Assembly: GCF_001613505.1 (NCBI RefSeq)
Contig: NZ_BDCM01000006.1
Span: 310,001-374,000, forward strand
Length of the DNA: 64,000 nt
Source of the DNA: Nocardia mikamii NBRC 108933
GTDB taxonomy: Bacteria; Actinomycetota; Actinomycetes; Mycobacteriales; Mycobacteriaceae
Direction of reading: 5' to 3'
Shown here: positions 48,857 through 56,336 of the stretch, one piece after another
Layout: each line of letters opens with the position of its first letter
Position numbering within the stretch: the first letter of the stretch is position 1
Made by a program: the position numbers and the translations under genes
The notes under the pieces: model-generated
Told to the model about the DNA's origin: nothing
The model's database searches: none
The model's input: the letters and a program-made list of their open reading frames with translations, nothing else

Positions 48857-49005
48857 GTTGAATCCTCCTGCTGAATGAATGGGTTGCGGCCGACCCGCGC
48901 CGTAGCGGGTCCGAACAAGGCAGGTGGACTGATCTCACCGGACATGCGGCCAGGTACACAGTACCGAAACACGCCTCGGCCGCCGTTTCCGGCATCATGG
49001 TTGGT

Positions 49006-49011
49006 TACCCT
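49006..49011 (+). promoter_or_regulatory. -10 hexamer, leaderless start of the 58-aa gene
   Basis: TACCCT, seven bases before the ATG at 49019. Confidence 0.4.
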
Positions 49012-49018
49012 GGGCCCC

Positions 49019-49195
49019 ATGGGCAAGGTGAAGGCCAAGGAGGTCGCACACCTCAAACCGAAGAAAAAGTGCTGCCGTAAGAAGAAGCGCTGCCTGAAAT
49101 GCCCTGTCGTGGTCTCGAAAATGAAGAAGTGTCAGGCCGCGGGAGTCAAGGGCAAAGATCTCAAAAAGGCTCTCAAACTCGCGCGTGCGGCCTGA
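49019..49195 (+). CDS. Small Lys/Cys-rich basic protein
   Basis: A 58-residue, strongly basic protein. About a third of it is Lys, with four Cys in KKKCCRKKKRCLKCPVVV and one further Cys in KMKKCQAAGVKGKDLKKALK. The Cys group could bind a metal or nucleic acid (inference). The ATG at 49019 is set by TACCCT seven bases before it; an open frame extends further upstream without a start signal. It lies between divergent typA and phhB, on the phhB strand, 29 bases ahead of it. No family recognised, though similar short proteins are common in Nocardia relatives. Confidence 0.72.
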   Translation: MGKVKAKEVAHLKPKKKCCRKKKRCLKCPVVVSKMKKCQAAGVKGKDLKKALKLARAA

Positions 49196-49224
49196 GCCGC
49201 TACCGCTGGGGTAGAACCGAGAGT

Positions 49225-49518
49225 ATGAGTACCCCATTGCTCTCCGACAGCGAGATCGCCACTGGGTTGCGCGAACTACCCGCTTGGACCCACACCGGCA
49301 GCAGCATCTCCCGAACCGTCGAGGCTCCGTCGTTCCTGGCCGGCATCGAACTGGTGCGACGGGTGGCCGACTCCGCCGAGAAGGTCAACCACCACCCCGA
49401 CATCGATATCCGGTGGCGACGAGTCACCTTCACCCTCTCCACCCACTCCGAGGGCGGCATCACCCGCAAGGACCTCGCGCTGGCCGGCCAGATCGACCGC
49501 CTCGCCGACCAGAGCTGA
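49225..49518 (+). CDS. phhB: Pterin-4a-carbinolamine dehydratase-like protein
   Basis: A 97-residue PCD/DCoH-fold protein that dehydrates 4a-hydroxytetrahydropterin. The family core is SFLAGIELVRRVADSAEKVN followed by HHPDIDIRWRRVTFTLSTHS, with the active-site H-H-P and a downstream His. The C-terminus is GGITRKDLALAGQIDRLA. In M. tuberculosis Rv1159A occupies the same place beside pimE. With no aromatic amino acid hydroxylase in view, its pterin partner is unknown. Confidence 0.92.
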   Translation: MSTPLLSDSEIATGLRELPAWTHTGSSISRTVEAPSFLAGIELVRRVADSAEKVNHHPDIDIRWRRVTFTLSTHSEGGITRKDLALAGQIDRLADQS

Positions 49519-49523
49519 GCGGC

Positions 49524-50795
49524 CTAACCCGCCCGGACCGAACCCGCCGCGACCGCGGGCGCCGGCGGCGGTGTGCCCGGCCGCCCGCGCTGCGCGCCCG
49601 CCCAGATGATCCACAGGTAGGTCGCCACCACGCCGAAGACGTAGATCGCCCCCAGCCAGGCGAGAACCGCCGGGCGGGAGATCTCCCAGATCGTCGGCTG
49701 GAAGAAGGTCAGGATCCACGGAATGCCGACCAGCGTGGTCACCAACCAGAACCCGGCCACCAGCCGCGCGCCCGCGATCGAACGCAGCGGACCGTGCACC
49801 AGCCACATCATCAGCGGCAGCAGCCACACCCAGTGGTGCGACCACGAGATCGGCGACACCATCAAACCGAACAACTGCACCACCAGCAGCACGCCGAGCC
49901 GGTCGTCGAAATCGACCGCGCGCCAAGCGAACCAGGCCAGTACGACGGTCAGCAGCACAGCGCCCAGCCACCACGGCCCGAACGGGACGCGATGCCCCGC
50001 CAGATTCCAGGGCGCCCCCGCGTCGTGGCCGAGAATGCGGCTCAGCGCCCCGCGCAGCGACTGGTTGACCACCGACCCCACGGGGCCGATGCGGTTGGCG
50101 TCACCGATCAACGGCCCGAAATAGGTGCGGGTCTCCGACGACGAGATCAGGAAACTCAGTCCGATCGTCGCCGCGAACACCACCGCCGACCACACCGCGG
50201 CCGCCCACCGCCGCCGCGCCAGGAAATACAAGCCGGTGACCCCCGGCGTCAGTTTGACCCCCGCCGCCACACCCACCAGCAGCCCCGACAGCCACCAGCG
50301 CGCGGAATACGCCGCCGCCAGCCCAGCCAGCAGCAGGAACACATTCACCTGCCCGTAATCGAGCGTCGTCCGCGTCGGTTCCAACCACAGGCCCAGCGCG
50401 GTCCACAGCATCGCCGCCGCGCGCCGATTCGGTTCTGCCACCGACCCCGGCAACAGCGCGAAAGCGATCCGCACCGAGGCGTAGAGCGCGACCACGATCA
50501 ACCCGAACCACAGCAGCGTCACCAGCCCGAACGGCAGGAAATGCAGCGGATAGAACACCACCGCGGCGAACGGCGGATAGGTGAACGGCAGTGGGAAATC
50601 GGGAGTCTTGTCGGCGTAGACGAAGTCGTAGAGATGCCCACTGCCCAAATTGGCCGCGCCCTCGACGTATACGCGCAGGTCGACCACGTCGAGACCGTGC
50701 GGGAGCACGAACATCAGCACCAGACGGGCCACGACCGAAACGGCCAGAACAGCCCCGGCCACGCGGATGTCGGCCAAACGGAGGTGTCGGGTCAC
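49524..50795 (-). CDS. pimE: Polyprenol-phosphate-mannose-dependent mannosyltransferase
   Basis: Membrane GT-C enzyme (GT87) that adds an alpha-1,2-mannose to phosphatidylinositol mannosides in the outer half of the membrane. About ten hydrophobic segments are visible. The first loop carries the catalytic Asp pair region HGLDVVDLRVYVEGAANLG. LPFTYPPFAAVVFYPLHFLP and PISWSHHWVWLLPLMMWLVH are family signatures. From the GTG at 50795 it is 423 residues, close to Rv1159. The open frame running to 51011 crosses the palindromic element and is not coding. Confidence 0.9.
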   Translation of the reverse strand: MTRHLRLADIRVAGAVLAVSVVARLVLMFVLPHGLDVVDLRVYVEGAANLGSGHLYDFVYADKTPDFPLPFTYPPFAAVVFYPLHFLPFGLVTLLWFGLIVVALYASVRIAFALLPGSVAEPNRRAAAMLWTALGLWLEPTRTTLDYGQVNVFLLLAGLAAAYSARWWLSGLLVGVAAGVKLTPGVTGLYFLARRRWAAAVWSAVVFAATIGLSFLISSSETRTYFGPLIGDANRIGPVGSVVNQSLRGALSRILGHDAGAPWNLAGHRVPFGPWWLGAVLLTVVLAWFAWRAVDFDDRLGVLLVVQLFGLMVSPISWSHHWVWLLPLMMWLVHGPLRSIAGARLVAGFWLVTTLVGIPWILTFFQPTIWEISRPAVLAWLGAIYVFGVVATYLWIIWAGAQRGRPGTPPPAPAVAAGSVRAG

Positions 50796-50805
50796 GGGCT
50801 GCAAT

Positions 50806-50955
50806 TCTGCCTCCGCTTCGCTCCGGCGGGGTTTCGGCCCCCTGGGCCTCGATTTTTCACTCCTCCGCTCAGTCGCTGCGCTCCCTCGCTCCGTCGGTCC
50901 AAAATCGAGGCGGGCCGAAACCCTCCGAGGTGTACGGGTTGCAGATGTATACCTG
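50806..50955. repeat. Dispersed palindromic element, long copy with nested inner palindrome
   Basis: The outer stem GGGTTTCGGCCC (50829-50840) pairs with GGGCCGAAACCC (50912-50923), as in the short copy at 46752-46822. Inside it sits a second stem, CCTCGATTTT (50847-50856) with AAAATCGAGG (50901-50910), enclosing a 44-base CGCT-rich loop. The short copy lacks this inner unit. Flanks GCCTCCGCTTCGCTCCGGCG and GGTGTACGG match the other copy. Confidence 0.78.
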
Positions 50956-51018
50956 TGCCGTGAACTGACGTTCCGTGCCGGCTCGAATGACCCGTGTAAC
51001 AAAGGCATCACTGTTCAC

Positions 51019-51046
51019 TTGCGTAACACTGCTTTGGGGTTATGTT
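51019..51046 (+). promoter_or_regulatory. Possible housekeeping promoter of the secreted-protein gene
   Basis: TTGCGT (51019-51024), 16 bases, TATGTT (51041-51046). It would give a leader of about 170 bases before the GTG at 51222, or about 100 before an alternative ATG at 51153. Confidence 0.3.
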
Positions 51047-51221
51047 CGGACAACGCGCCGGGGCGGGTGATCGGAATTGCCGAGCGGTGCAGGCAAGATC
51101 ACACCCACGGCTGTACAACACGGCGGCACTGTCTTTAGAGTGTCGCGAAGCGATGCCCCCATCGCGCGATGTTCTCGCATCGCATGACGAGGTAACCCCG
51201 AGGTTAAGGACGGCAACACCA

Positions 51222-52100
51222 GTGCTTCGCACCAGAGGAACGCGGTTCGCATTGTCCGTGCTGGCCCTGACAGCCGGCGCGACACTCGCCGCGTCGACGA
51301 TCGCGGTTGCCGAACCGGCACCCAAGCCCCAGGCCGCCGATGTTCCGCTGGTCCCGGAGGGCGTTCCGGTCGATGCGATCGCGTCGCTGGCTCCGGCCAT
51401 CGTCGGCGCCGCCGCCCAGGCGGGCAACATCGCCTCGCCGGGCGCTCAGACCATCCTCGATCAGGCGATCCAGCTGCTCGATCGTTCCGGTCTGCCGCCG
51501 CAGGTCAAGCAGACACTGCAGGCCATCGTCGCCTTCCTCGACGGCAGCGGTGGCGGCGGCCCGGACATCCCGAAGAACGGTCCGGCCATCGCGCAGTTCC
51601 TGTACCCGACCATCGGTAAGGACTGCATCGGCCCCGGCTCCGACTCGGTCGGCACCGCGCTCGCGGTTCCGGGTCCGGCCGAACTGCCCCCGCCCGGACC
51701 GGCTGCCGGGCAGGCCGGCTTCGTCTTCACCGCGCTGGGCACCAAAGGCCTGACGCCGCAGCAGAATCCGCCGATGACCGTCCAGTGGTACAACCTGGAC
51801 AACCACCGCGGCGGCACCGTGGCGCTGACCGACGAGGCACACATCAACCCGGACGGTCCGGCCACCCTGTCGGCCATCGTGGACACCGGCCCGGGTCGCG
51901 TGATCTCCGTGGTCGCGGGTTCCCTGACCACGCAGCCGGCGGCCGATCAGGCGCCGATCACCTGCTCGTTCCTGCCCACGCTGGGTCTGTTCACGGTCGC
52001 CTCGGGCCCCGCCCAGGCCGCGGCTCCGGTGAACCCGGCCGGCACGGTGCCCGCCGCACACGTGGTCCAGCAGCCCGCCGCGGTACGCCCGCAGCACTGA
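51222..52100 (+). CDS. Secreted Ala/Pro-rich protein of unknown function
   Basis: A 292-residue exported protein. From the GTG at 51222 it begins with a textbook signal peptide (MLRTRGTRFALSVLALTAGA, then TLAASTIAVA, cleavage after residue 30). The mature part has a helical region (IASLAPAIVGAAAQAGNIAS, QVKQTLQAIVAFLDG) and a beta-rich domain with MTVQWYNLDNHRGGTVALTD, ISVVAGSLTTQ and two Cys (GKDCIGP, APITCSF). The end is Ala/Pro-rich. An ATG at 51153 would spoil the signal peptide. Position beside pimE matches the secreted Ala/Pro-rich proteins Rv1157c/Rv1158c. Role unknown. Confidence 0.82.
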   Translation: MLRTRGTRFALSVLALTAGATLAASTIAVAEPAPKPQAADVPLVPEGVPVDAIASLAPAIVGAAAQAGNIASPGAQTILDQAIQLLDRSGLPPQVKQTLQAIVAFLDGSGGGGPDIPKNGPAIAQFLYPTIGKDCIGPGSDSVGTALAVPGPAELPPPGPAAGQAGFVFTALGTKGLTPQQNPPMTVQWYNLDNHRGGTVALTDEAHINPDGPATLSAIVDTGPGRVISVVAGSLTTQPAADQAPITCSFLPTLGLFTVASGPAQAAAPVNPAGTVPAAHVVQQPAAVRPQH

Positions 52101-52114
52101 ATTTCAGGCCCCCG

Positions 52115-52157
52115 ACGGCCCGGAGATGTCGCTGAGACGACACTCCGGGCCGTTTGC
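52115..52157 (+). terminator. Long hairpin after the secreted-protein gene
   Basis: ACGGCCCGGAGATGTCG (52115-52131) pairs with CGACACTCCGGGCCGT (52138-52153), 16 pairs with one bulged A and a six-base loop. TTTGCTGT follows. It begins 14 bases after the stop at 52100. Confidence 0.82.
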
Positions 52158-52203
52158 TGTCAATGCGCCATGGGATGTCCCGGACTGTGGTAGACCGCTA
52201 GGT

Positions 52204-52614
52204 ATGTCGACTGTCGATCAGCTCGAACGGTCTGCACAAACCACCTCGGACGCCGGCGCGGCGCCCCGCGTCCGGCGCGGTAAAGCCGGGCATTCGGTGA
52301 TGTCGCGACGGTCCTACCGATCGGTGTTGTCCACCCGATCGCATCGCTCGATCCTGTCGTTCCGGTCCGAACGGTCGATCCTCTCGATCGGCTCGGCCTA
52401 CTCCGTCCTCTCGATCGGCAGCGTCGGATCGGTGCTGTCGATCGGTTCGGTCGGCTCGTTCTTCAGCCTCGGCTCGGCGTTCTCGGGCCTGTCGCGATGG
52501 TCGCTGCTGTCGTGGATGGGCGTGCGCGACGCACCCGAGGCGCGGCCGACGCTGACGGTCGTCCCGGACGAACCCGATCTCGTCGCCGATCCCACCTGCC
52601 ACTGCCAAACGTAG
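52204..52614 (+). CDS. Ser-x-x triplet-repeat protein of unknown function
   Basis: A 136-residue protein. Residues 29-103 are 25 consecutive triplets x-x-Ser without a break, e.g. RRS-YRS-VLS-TRS-HRS and IGS-VGS-VLS-IGS-VGS. A higher nine-residue period is visible (S-x-L-S-I-G-S-V-G). The first third of the array is Arg-rich, the rest hydrophobic/Gly-rich. The tail (TVVPDEPDLVADPTCHCQT) is acidic with a final C-x-C. ATG at 52204 follows no strong ribosome site, though a weak TAGACC lies upstream. There is no signal peptide. I know no structure for such a repeat; a solenoid or polyproline-II bundle is conceivable, as is membrane insertion. Confidence 0.75.
   Translation: MSTVDQLERSAQTTSDAGAAPRVRRGKAGHSVMSRRSYRSVLSTRSHRSILSFRSERSILSIGSAYSVLSIGSVGSVLSIGSVGSFFSLGSAFSGLSRWSLLSWMGVRDAPEARPTLTVVPDEPDLVADPTCHCQT
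52288..52512 (+). repeat. 9-bp periodic coding repeat encoding (x-x-Ser)25
   Basis: Serine codons (mostly TCG, some AGC, TCC) recur every 9 bases for 225 bases. Several near-identical 27-bp units are visible around 52390-52470 (SVLSIGSVG units), which shows recent expansion at the DNA level. Confidence 0.8.
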
Positions 52615-52643
52615 ACAGCCGCCGATTCACTACGCGGTCGTGA

Positions 52644-53375
52644 TCACCACTGCCCGTACTGCGCGGTGAGGATGTTGTTCACATCCACCCCCACACCGTC
52701 GACCGTGCGATCATCGATTTCGATCTGGTGCAGGTTCGCCGCCGGATGCACGAAACCCTTCGGCGTGCCCCAGTTGTGTTGCCAGTACCAGGAACCCAGA
52801 CCGGCGACCTTGGCCAGTTCGATGGTGGGCGCGTTGGCGTAGACGCCGACGTTCTCGTTGCCGAGCACCGATTCCCAGCCCGCGAGGTAGGGCGCGATGA
52901 GGGTCGCGAAATCGACCGGCGTCGGATTGTCGTCGATGGAGGCGTAGATCGGCACGCCGTCCGGCCCACCCGCATCGCGGTGCAGTTGCAGACCGCGGTC
53001 GGCGTGGCGTTTACCGGCCTCGAGCCCGCCCTTCCAATCCGCGGTGGCGCCCTTGCCGAATTGGTAGCACGACACCACGGTGAGCCCGGCCGCGTGCAGC
53101 GCGTCGACCTCGCTCGCGCGCAACGGCTTTCCGGTCATCCACTCCGCCCCCGGGCGCCGGTCGGAGACATACCGAATCGCACCGGCGTGCCCGGCGGCGC
53201 GGATGGCCGCGGCGTCGGGCACGCCACCGGCATAGTCGAGCAGGGTGCCGAGGACGTTGTCGGCGGCGGCGGGCGGCGCGAGCACAGCGGGTGCGAGCGC
53301 GGCCAGACCGGCGGCGGTCGCGGCGGCACCGGCATATCCGAAGAGGGTGCGGCGGGTCATCGGAACGGAACGCAT
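52644..53375 (-). CDS. Tat-exported DUF1906 glycoside-hydrolase-like protein
   Basis: A 243-residue protein of the DUF1906 family, a TIM-barrel related to GH25-type cell-wall hydrolases (Rv2525c group). The signal peptide is of the twin-arginine type (MTRRTLFGYAGAAATAAG, R8-R9) with cleavage near PPAAA/DN at about 38. The domain runs LLDYAGGVPDAAAIRAAG, IRYVSDRRPGAEWMTGKPLR, VVSCYQFGKGATADWKGGLE, VPIYASIDDNP and WYWQHNWG. The ATG at 53375 has AAGGAG at six bases. tatB at 8737 encodes part of its likely exporter. Substrate unproven; Rv2525c is linked to cell-wall drug response. Confidence 0.88.
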   Translation of the reverse strand: MRSVPMTRRTLFGYAGAAATAAGLAALAPAVLAPPAAADNVLGTLLDYAGGVPDAAAIRAAGHAGAIRYVSDRRPGAEWMTGKPLRASEVDALHAAGLTVVSCYQFGKGATADWKGGLEAGKRHADRGLQLHRDAGGPDGVPIYASIDDNPTPVDFATLIAPYLAGWESVLGNENVGVYANAPTIELAKVAGLGSWYWQHNWGTPKGFVHPAANLHQIEIDDRTVDGVGVDVNNILTAQYGQW

Positions 53376-53590
53376 CGAAAACTCCTTCGCGCTACAGCGA
53401 TATAGAGATCTCACCTGATGCCGGCCACCCCGCGGACCGGTGGAAACGCAAGCGTGCCCGGCGCGCCTTCCCCGACGACAACAATGCTGTCATCCACGCG
53501 CCGGAAGCCTCGAACGTGGACTCATTTCACCACATGCACATATGAACCGCTAGGCCAATCCGGTCACATCAACACCACAAGTAACAGGGG

Positions 53591-54721
53591 TCAGGAGGTG
53601 GCCGCATCGATGCGGCCGGCGACGTCGATGGTGCGGCCCCGGGGGTCGGCCAGTTCCGCGCGAATGACCTGCGCGACCTGCGCGGCGATCTGGCGGCGGA
53701 TCTTGCCGACCGAACCCAGCATCTTCGCGCGCCATCCCTCGGCCTGCAGTTCGACGACGACGTCGGCACTGCGCGGCGGCGTCACGTCGATGACGATGAG
53801 CAGCGGTTCACCGGCTCGCGCCACCAGCAGCAACCCGACCTCCACCTCCGCGCGATAGCGATTCGCCTTGAGTACGTCGACGGTGATGTCGAGTCCGACC
53901 GGAATGGTCAGGTCGAACGACACCGGATCGTCGCCCTCCCGCCGGGCCAGCCGTGGCATCCGCACGGCCCCCCGCACCTCGACCGTCACCGCGTCACCGG
54001 GCCCGGTGCGCAGCGGGCCCACCTCGACCGCGCGGCCGGCCAGACCTTCCACCACGTCGCGCACCCGATCCGGGGTGACGATCAGCGGGAAGAAACGTCG
54101 CCCGAACTCCGCGTACTCGATCCATTCGAAGTCCGTGCGCAGCACATGCTCCGAACGGGTGCCGTTCATGATCGCCTCGATATCGAACACCCGCCCGCGC
54201 CGGGCCGCCGGATCGGCGAGCATGGCGTTGAGCCGGCTCGCGACCTCACGCTGGACCAGGGTCGCGATCGGGTCGAGCAGGACGTCGACGGCGGCGCCGA
54301 CCGCCTCCGCCCGGACCGCGAAACTCACATCACGCGAACGCACCCGCGGAATGTCGATGACGATCAGCAGCGGATCGGCGGTCCGCGCATGCAGGGTGAG
54401 GTCGATCTCGACGGTGGCCTCGATCCGGAACTGCTGCCCGCCGAGGGTGACCGTGAGATGCATCGACACCGGCACCCGGACCTCGAAGGTGACATGCGGT
54501 TCGCTGCGGGCGATCACCGGCTTGCCGACCTTGCCCTCCGCCACCAGGCCGGCCAGTCCCGCCGGGCCGATCGAGAACGGCCCGATACTCATCCCCCGTC
54601 CGGCCATCCCGGACACCGCGGCCTCGATCCGGTCCCGGTTGACCGCGTGGACAACGAAACGTTCACCGAATTCGGAGTAGTCCATCCATTCGGCCTCGTC
54701 GTGCACGCCCGGCTCTGCCAT
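53591..54721 (-). CDS. Tandem-duplicated two-domain protein of unknown function
   Basis: A 376-residue protein made of two similar halves of about 185 residues. Each begins with a D/E-W-(M/I)-(D/E)-Y-(S/A)-E-F-G-x-R-F segment (WMDYSEFGERFVVHAVNRDR and WIEYAEFGRRFFPLIVTPDR). Each continues V-x-G-x-A-G-R-(G/A)-x-x-(I/V)-G-P and carries a beta-rich middle ending PLLIVID(I/V). Each closes with an amphipathic helix (REVASRLNAMLADPAARRGR and AQVAQVIRAELADPRGR). No signal peptide or membrane segment. The fold suggests a ligand- or lipid-binding duplication, but I recognise no named family. ATG 54721 preferred (GGAGGAG upstream) over GTG 54739. Confidence 0.75.
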   Translation of the reverse strand: MAEPGVHDEAEWMDYSEFGERFVVHAVNRDRIEAAVSGMAGRGMSIGPFSIGPAGLAGLVAEGKVGKPVIARSEPHVTFEVRVPVSMHLTVTLGGQQFRIEATVEIDLTLHARTADPLLIVIDIPRVRSRDVSFAVRAEAVGAAVDVLLDPIATLVQREVASRLNAMLADPAARRGRVFDIEAIMNGTRSEHVLRTDFEWIEYAEFGRRFFPLIVTPDRVRDVVEGLAGRAVEVGPLRTGPGDAVTVEVRGAVRMPRLARREGDDPVSFDLTIPVGLDITVDVLKANRYRAEVEVGLLLVARAGEPLLIVIDVTPPRSADVVVELQAEGWRAKMLGSVGKIRRQIAAQVAQVIRAELADPRGRTIDVAGRIDAATS

Positions 54722-54898
54722 CTGCTCCCACTCCTCCACCGATCACCTACACACGCGGATCCCCGTCCTGCCGATGAGGAGCCGGCAGCACGGGGACCGC
54801 AACAGCGGCGCTGCCGGGGCCGCCGGGTACATCGTAGGGTCCGGTGTCGCGACACCATCCCCACCGATCGAGATCGCCCGCCACTGGACGAAAACGTT

Positions 54899-55507
54899 TC
54901 ACATATGGCCGAACCCGACGATACCGGCAATCGTCGCCGGGTCGTAACGGTGAATGCGCACCGAGCCACGCTCGTTGCCGCCGATCGTGGTCAGGGTGTG
55001 ATCACCGGCGGCCAGCACGATATTCGTGTGCTGTCCGAACGGACTGCCGGGGGCATAGATCACGACGTCGCCCGGACGCGGCGAATATCCGGAACCCACC
55101 GCCGAAAACCGGCCGTTCGATTCGAAATACTCCTGCAGGGTCGCCACACCGGGAATCCGCCACGATCCGGAATTCGGATTGGACAGCGGCTGCCCGGCCT
55201 GACGCATGGTCCAGCTGACGAAATCGGCACACCATGGCTCATCCACGCCCTGTGCGTATTTGGGCCCGTCGCCGGGATGCGAATATTCCGTGCGCAGCAC
55301 CGTGACGATGCGACTCCGACTCGAATCCAGCGCGGTGACATCGACATTCGGGAAATCGTCCAGCCGCTGCCCGGCGATGGCGGCCGGGCGATCGTGCCAC
55401 CAGGGCATAACCACCACGACACCCACTGCCAGCACGCCGATCACCACCAGCGCCGACAGCACTGTCCAGCGCGTGCGCCCGAGCCCCCGACTCCGCGTGG
55501 TACTCAT
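54899..55507 (-). CDS. Membrane-anchored CHAP-domain amidohydrolase/peptidase
   Basis: A 202-residue envelope protein. One membrane helix (about residues 14-35, WTVLSALVVIGVLAVGVVVV) is followed by a CHAP domain with catalytic C93 in EPWCADFVSWTMRQAG and H160 in PFGQHTNIVLAAGDH, and YSPRPGDVVIYAPGS between them. CHAP enzymes cut peptidoglycan peptides or amide links. The ATG at 55507 has GGAGGGATTC before it. The extracytoplasmic location is inferred from N-terminal positive charges. Confidence 0.86.
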   Translation of the reverse strand: MSTTRSRGLGRTRWTVLSALVVIGVLAVGVVVVMPWWHDRPAAIAGQRLDDFPNVDVTALDSSRSRIVTVLRTEYSHPGDGPKYAQGVDEPWCADFVSWTMRQAGQPLSNPNSGSWRIPGVATLQEYFESNGRFSAVGSGYSPRPGDVVIYAPGSPFGQHTNIVLAAGDHTLTTIGGNERGSVRIHRYDPATIAGIVGFGHM

Positions 55508-55644
55508 GAATCCCTCCGTCCCCGACCGGAAATCGGCCTCCTGAGATGTAGGACGTGCGAGGGACCGCCACGGTTCCGCCCCAGTCGCCGCCGTCGCACA
55601 CACGCCGGTCCCGCTCGTTGCCTGCGCCCGCGGCGCGGGATCGA

Positions 55645-55688
55645 TAGACTGCTCGGACGCCGCCGAGCTCTGGGAGGACATCGCCCTG
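55645..55688 (+). promoter_or_regulatory. Promoter -10 and ribosome site of the osmolyte transporter, with CTG start
   Basis: TAGACT (55645-55650) is a good -10 element. GGGAGGA (55672-55678) lies seven bases before CTG (55686-55688) in the permease frame. The first canonical start, GTG 55710, has no ribosome site. Confidence 0.45.
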
Positions 55689-56336
55689 GATACTCTGTGG
55701 ACCTTTCTGGTGGACCATCGCAGACAACTGCTCACCGATTCCTATCTGCACGTCTCGGCCGTCGTGCAGTCGGTGCTCATCGCGACCGCGGTGGCGGTGG
55801 GCCTGGGCATCGTCGTCTACCGCAGCCCGTGGGGTTCGGCGGCGGCCACCGCGGCGGCGAGCATCATCCTCACCGTGCCGTCGTTCGCGCTGCTGGGACT
55901 GCTCATCCCGGTGTTGGGCCTGGGCGTGCGGCCGACGGTCACCGCGCTCGTGCTGTACGCGCTGTTGCCGATTCTGCGCAACACCATCATCGGGCTGGCA
56001 TCGGTGGATCCGGCGGTCTCGGATGCCGCGCGCGGGGTCGGCATGAACCGAGTGCGCATCCTGGCCCGGATCGAAATGCCGCTGGCCTGGCCGTCGATTC
56101 TGGCCGGTATGCGGATCAGTACCCAGATGAGTATGGGCATTCTGGCGATGGCGGCCTATGCGAAAGGTCCGGGGCTGGGCAATCTGATCTTCACCGGCCT
56201 GGCCCGGCTGGGCAGTCCGACCGCCGTCCCGCAGGCCCTGTCCGGCACGGTGCTGATCATCGTGCTGGCGTTGTTGCTCGATGCCGTCCTGGTGGGCGTC
56301 GGCCGGCTCACCACCTCGAGGGGAATCCGTGACTGA
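55686..56336 (+). CDS. Osmolyte ABC importer permease 1 (OpuC/ProU type)
   Basis: A 216-residue permease of the glycine betaine/choline/carnitine family with about five helices. The EAA-like loop SDAARGVGMNRVRILARIEM contacts the ATPase. VPSFALLGLLIPVLGLGVRP and ISTQMSMGILAMAAYAKGPG are typical. I take CTG 55686 as start because of the ribosome site seven bases before it; GTG 55710 is the conventional alternative (208 aa). Its stop lies inside the start of the ATPase gene (8-base overlap). It works with the second permease, encoded at 57516. Confidence 0.88.
   Translation: MDTLWTFLVDHRRQLLTDSYLHVSAVVQSVLIATAVAVGLGIVVYRSPWGSAAATAAASIILTVPSFALLGLLIPVLGLGVRPTVTALVLYALLPILRNTIIGLASVDPAVSDAARGVGMNRVRILARIEMPLAWPSILAGMRISTQMSMGILAMAAYAKGPGLGNLIFTGLARLGSPTAVPQALSGTVLIIVLALLLDAVLVGVGRLTTSRGIRD

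Larger units (their letters stand above)
50796..51221. other. Intergenic region between pimE and the secreted-protein gene
   Basis: A 426-base gap between divergent genes. It holds the long copy of the palindromic element next to pimE, then a promoter-like region on the plus strand. Two GTAACA-containing steps (GTGTAACAAA at 50995 and GCGTAACACT at 51021) flank the latter. I see no convincing gene, although open frames cross it. Confidence 0.6.

Noticed and set aside
50796..51011. N-terminal extension of pimE
   Set aside because: It would translate the palindromic element; the GTG at 50795 directly precedes the first membrane helix as in homologues.
52288..52512. Possible CRISPR or tandem DNA repeat
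   Set aside because: The 9-bp period is in frame with the Ser-x-x protein and lacks spacers of constant length, so it is a coding repeat.
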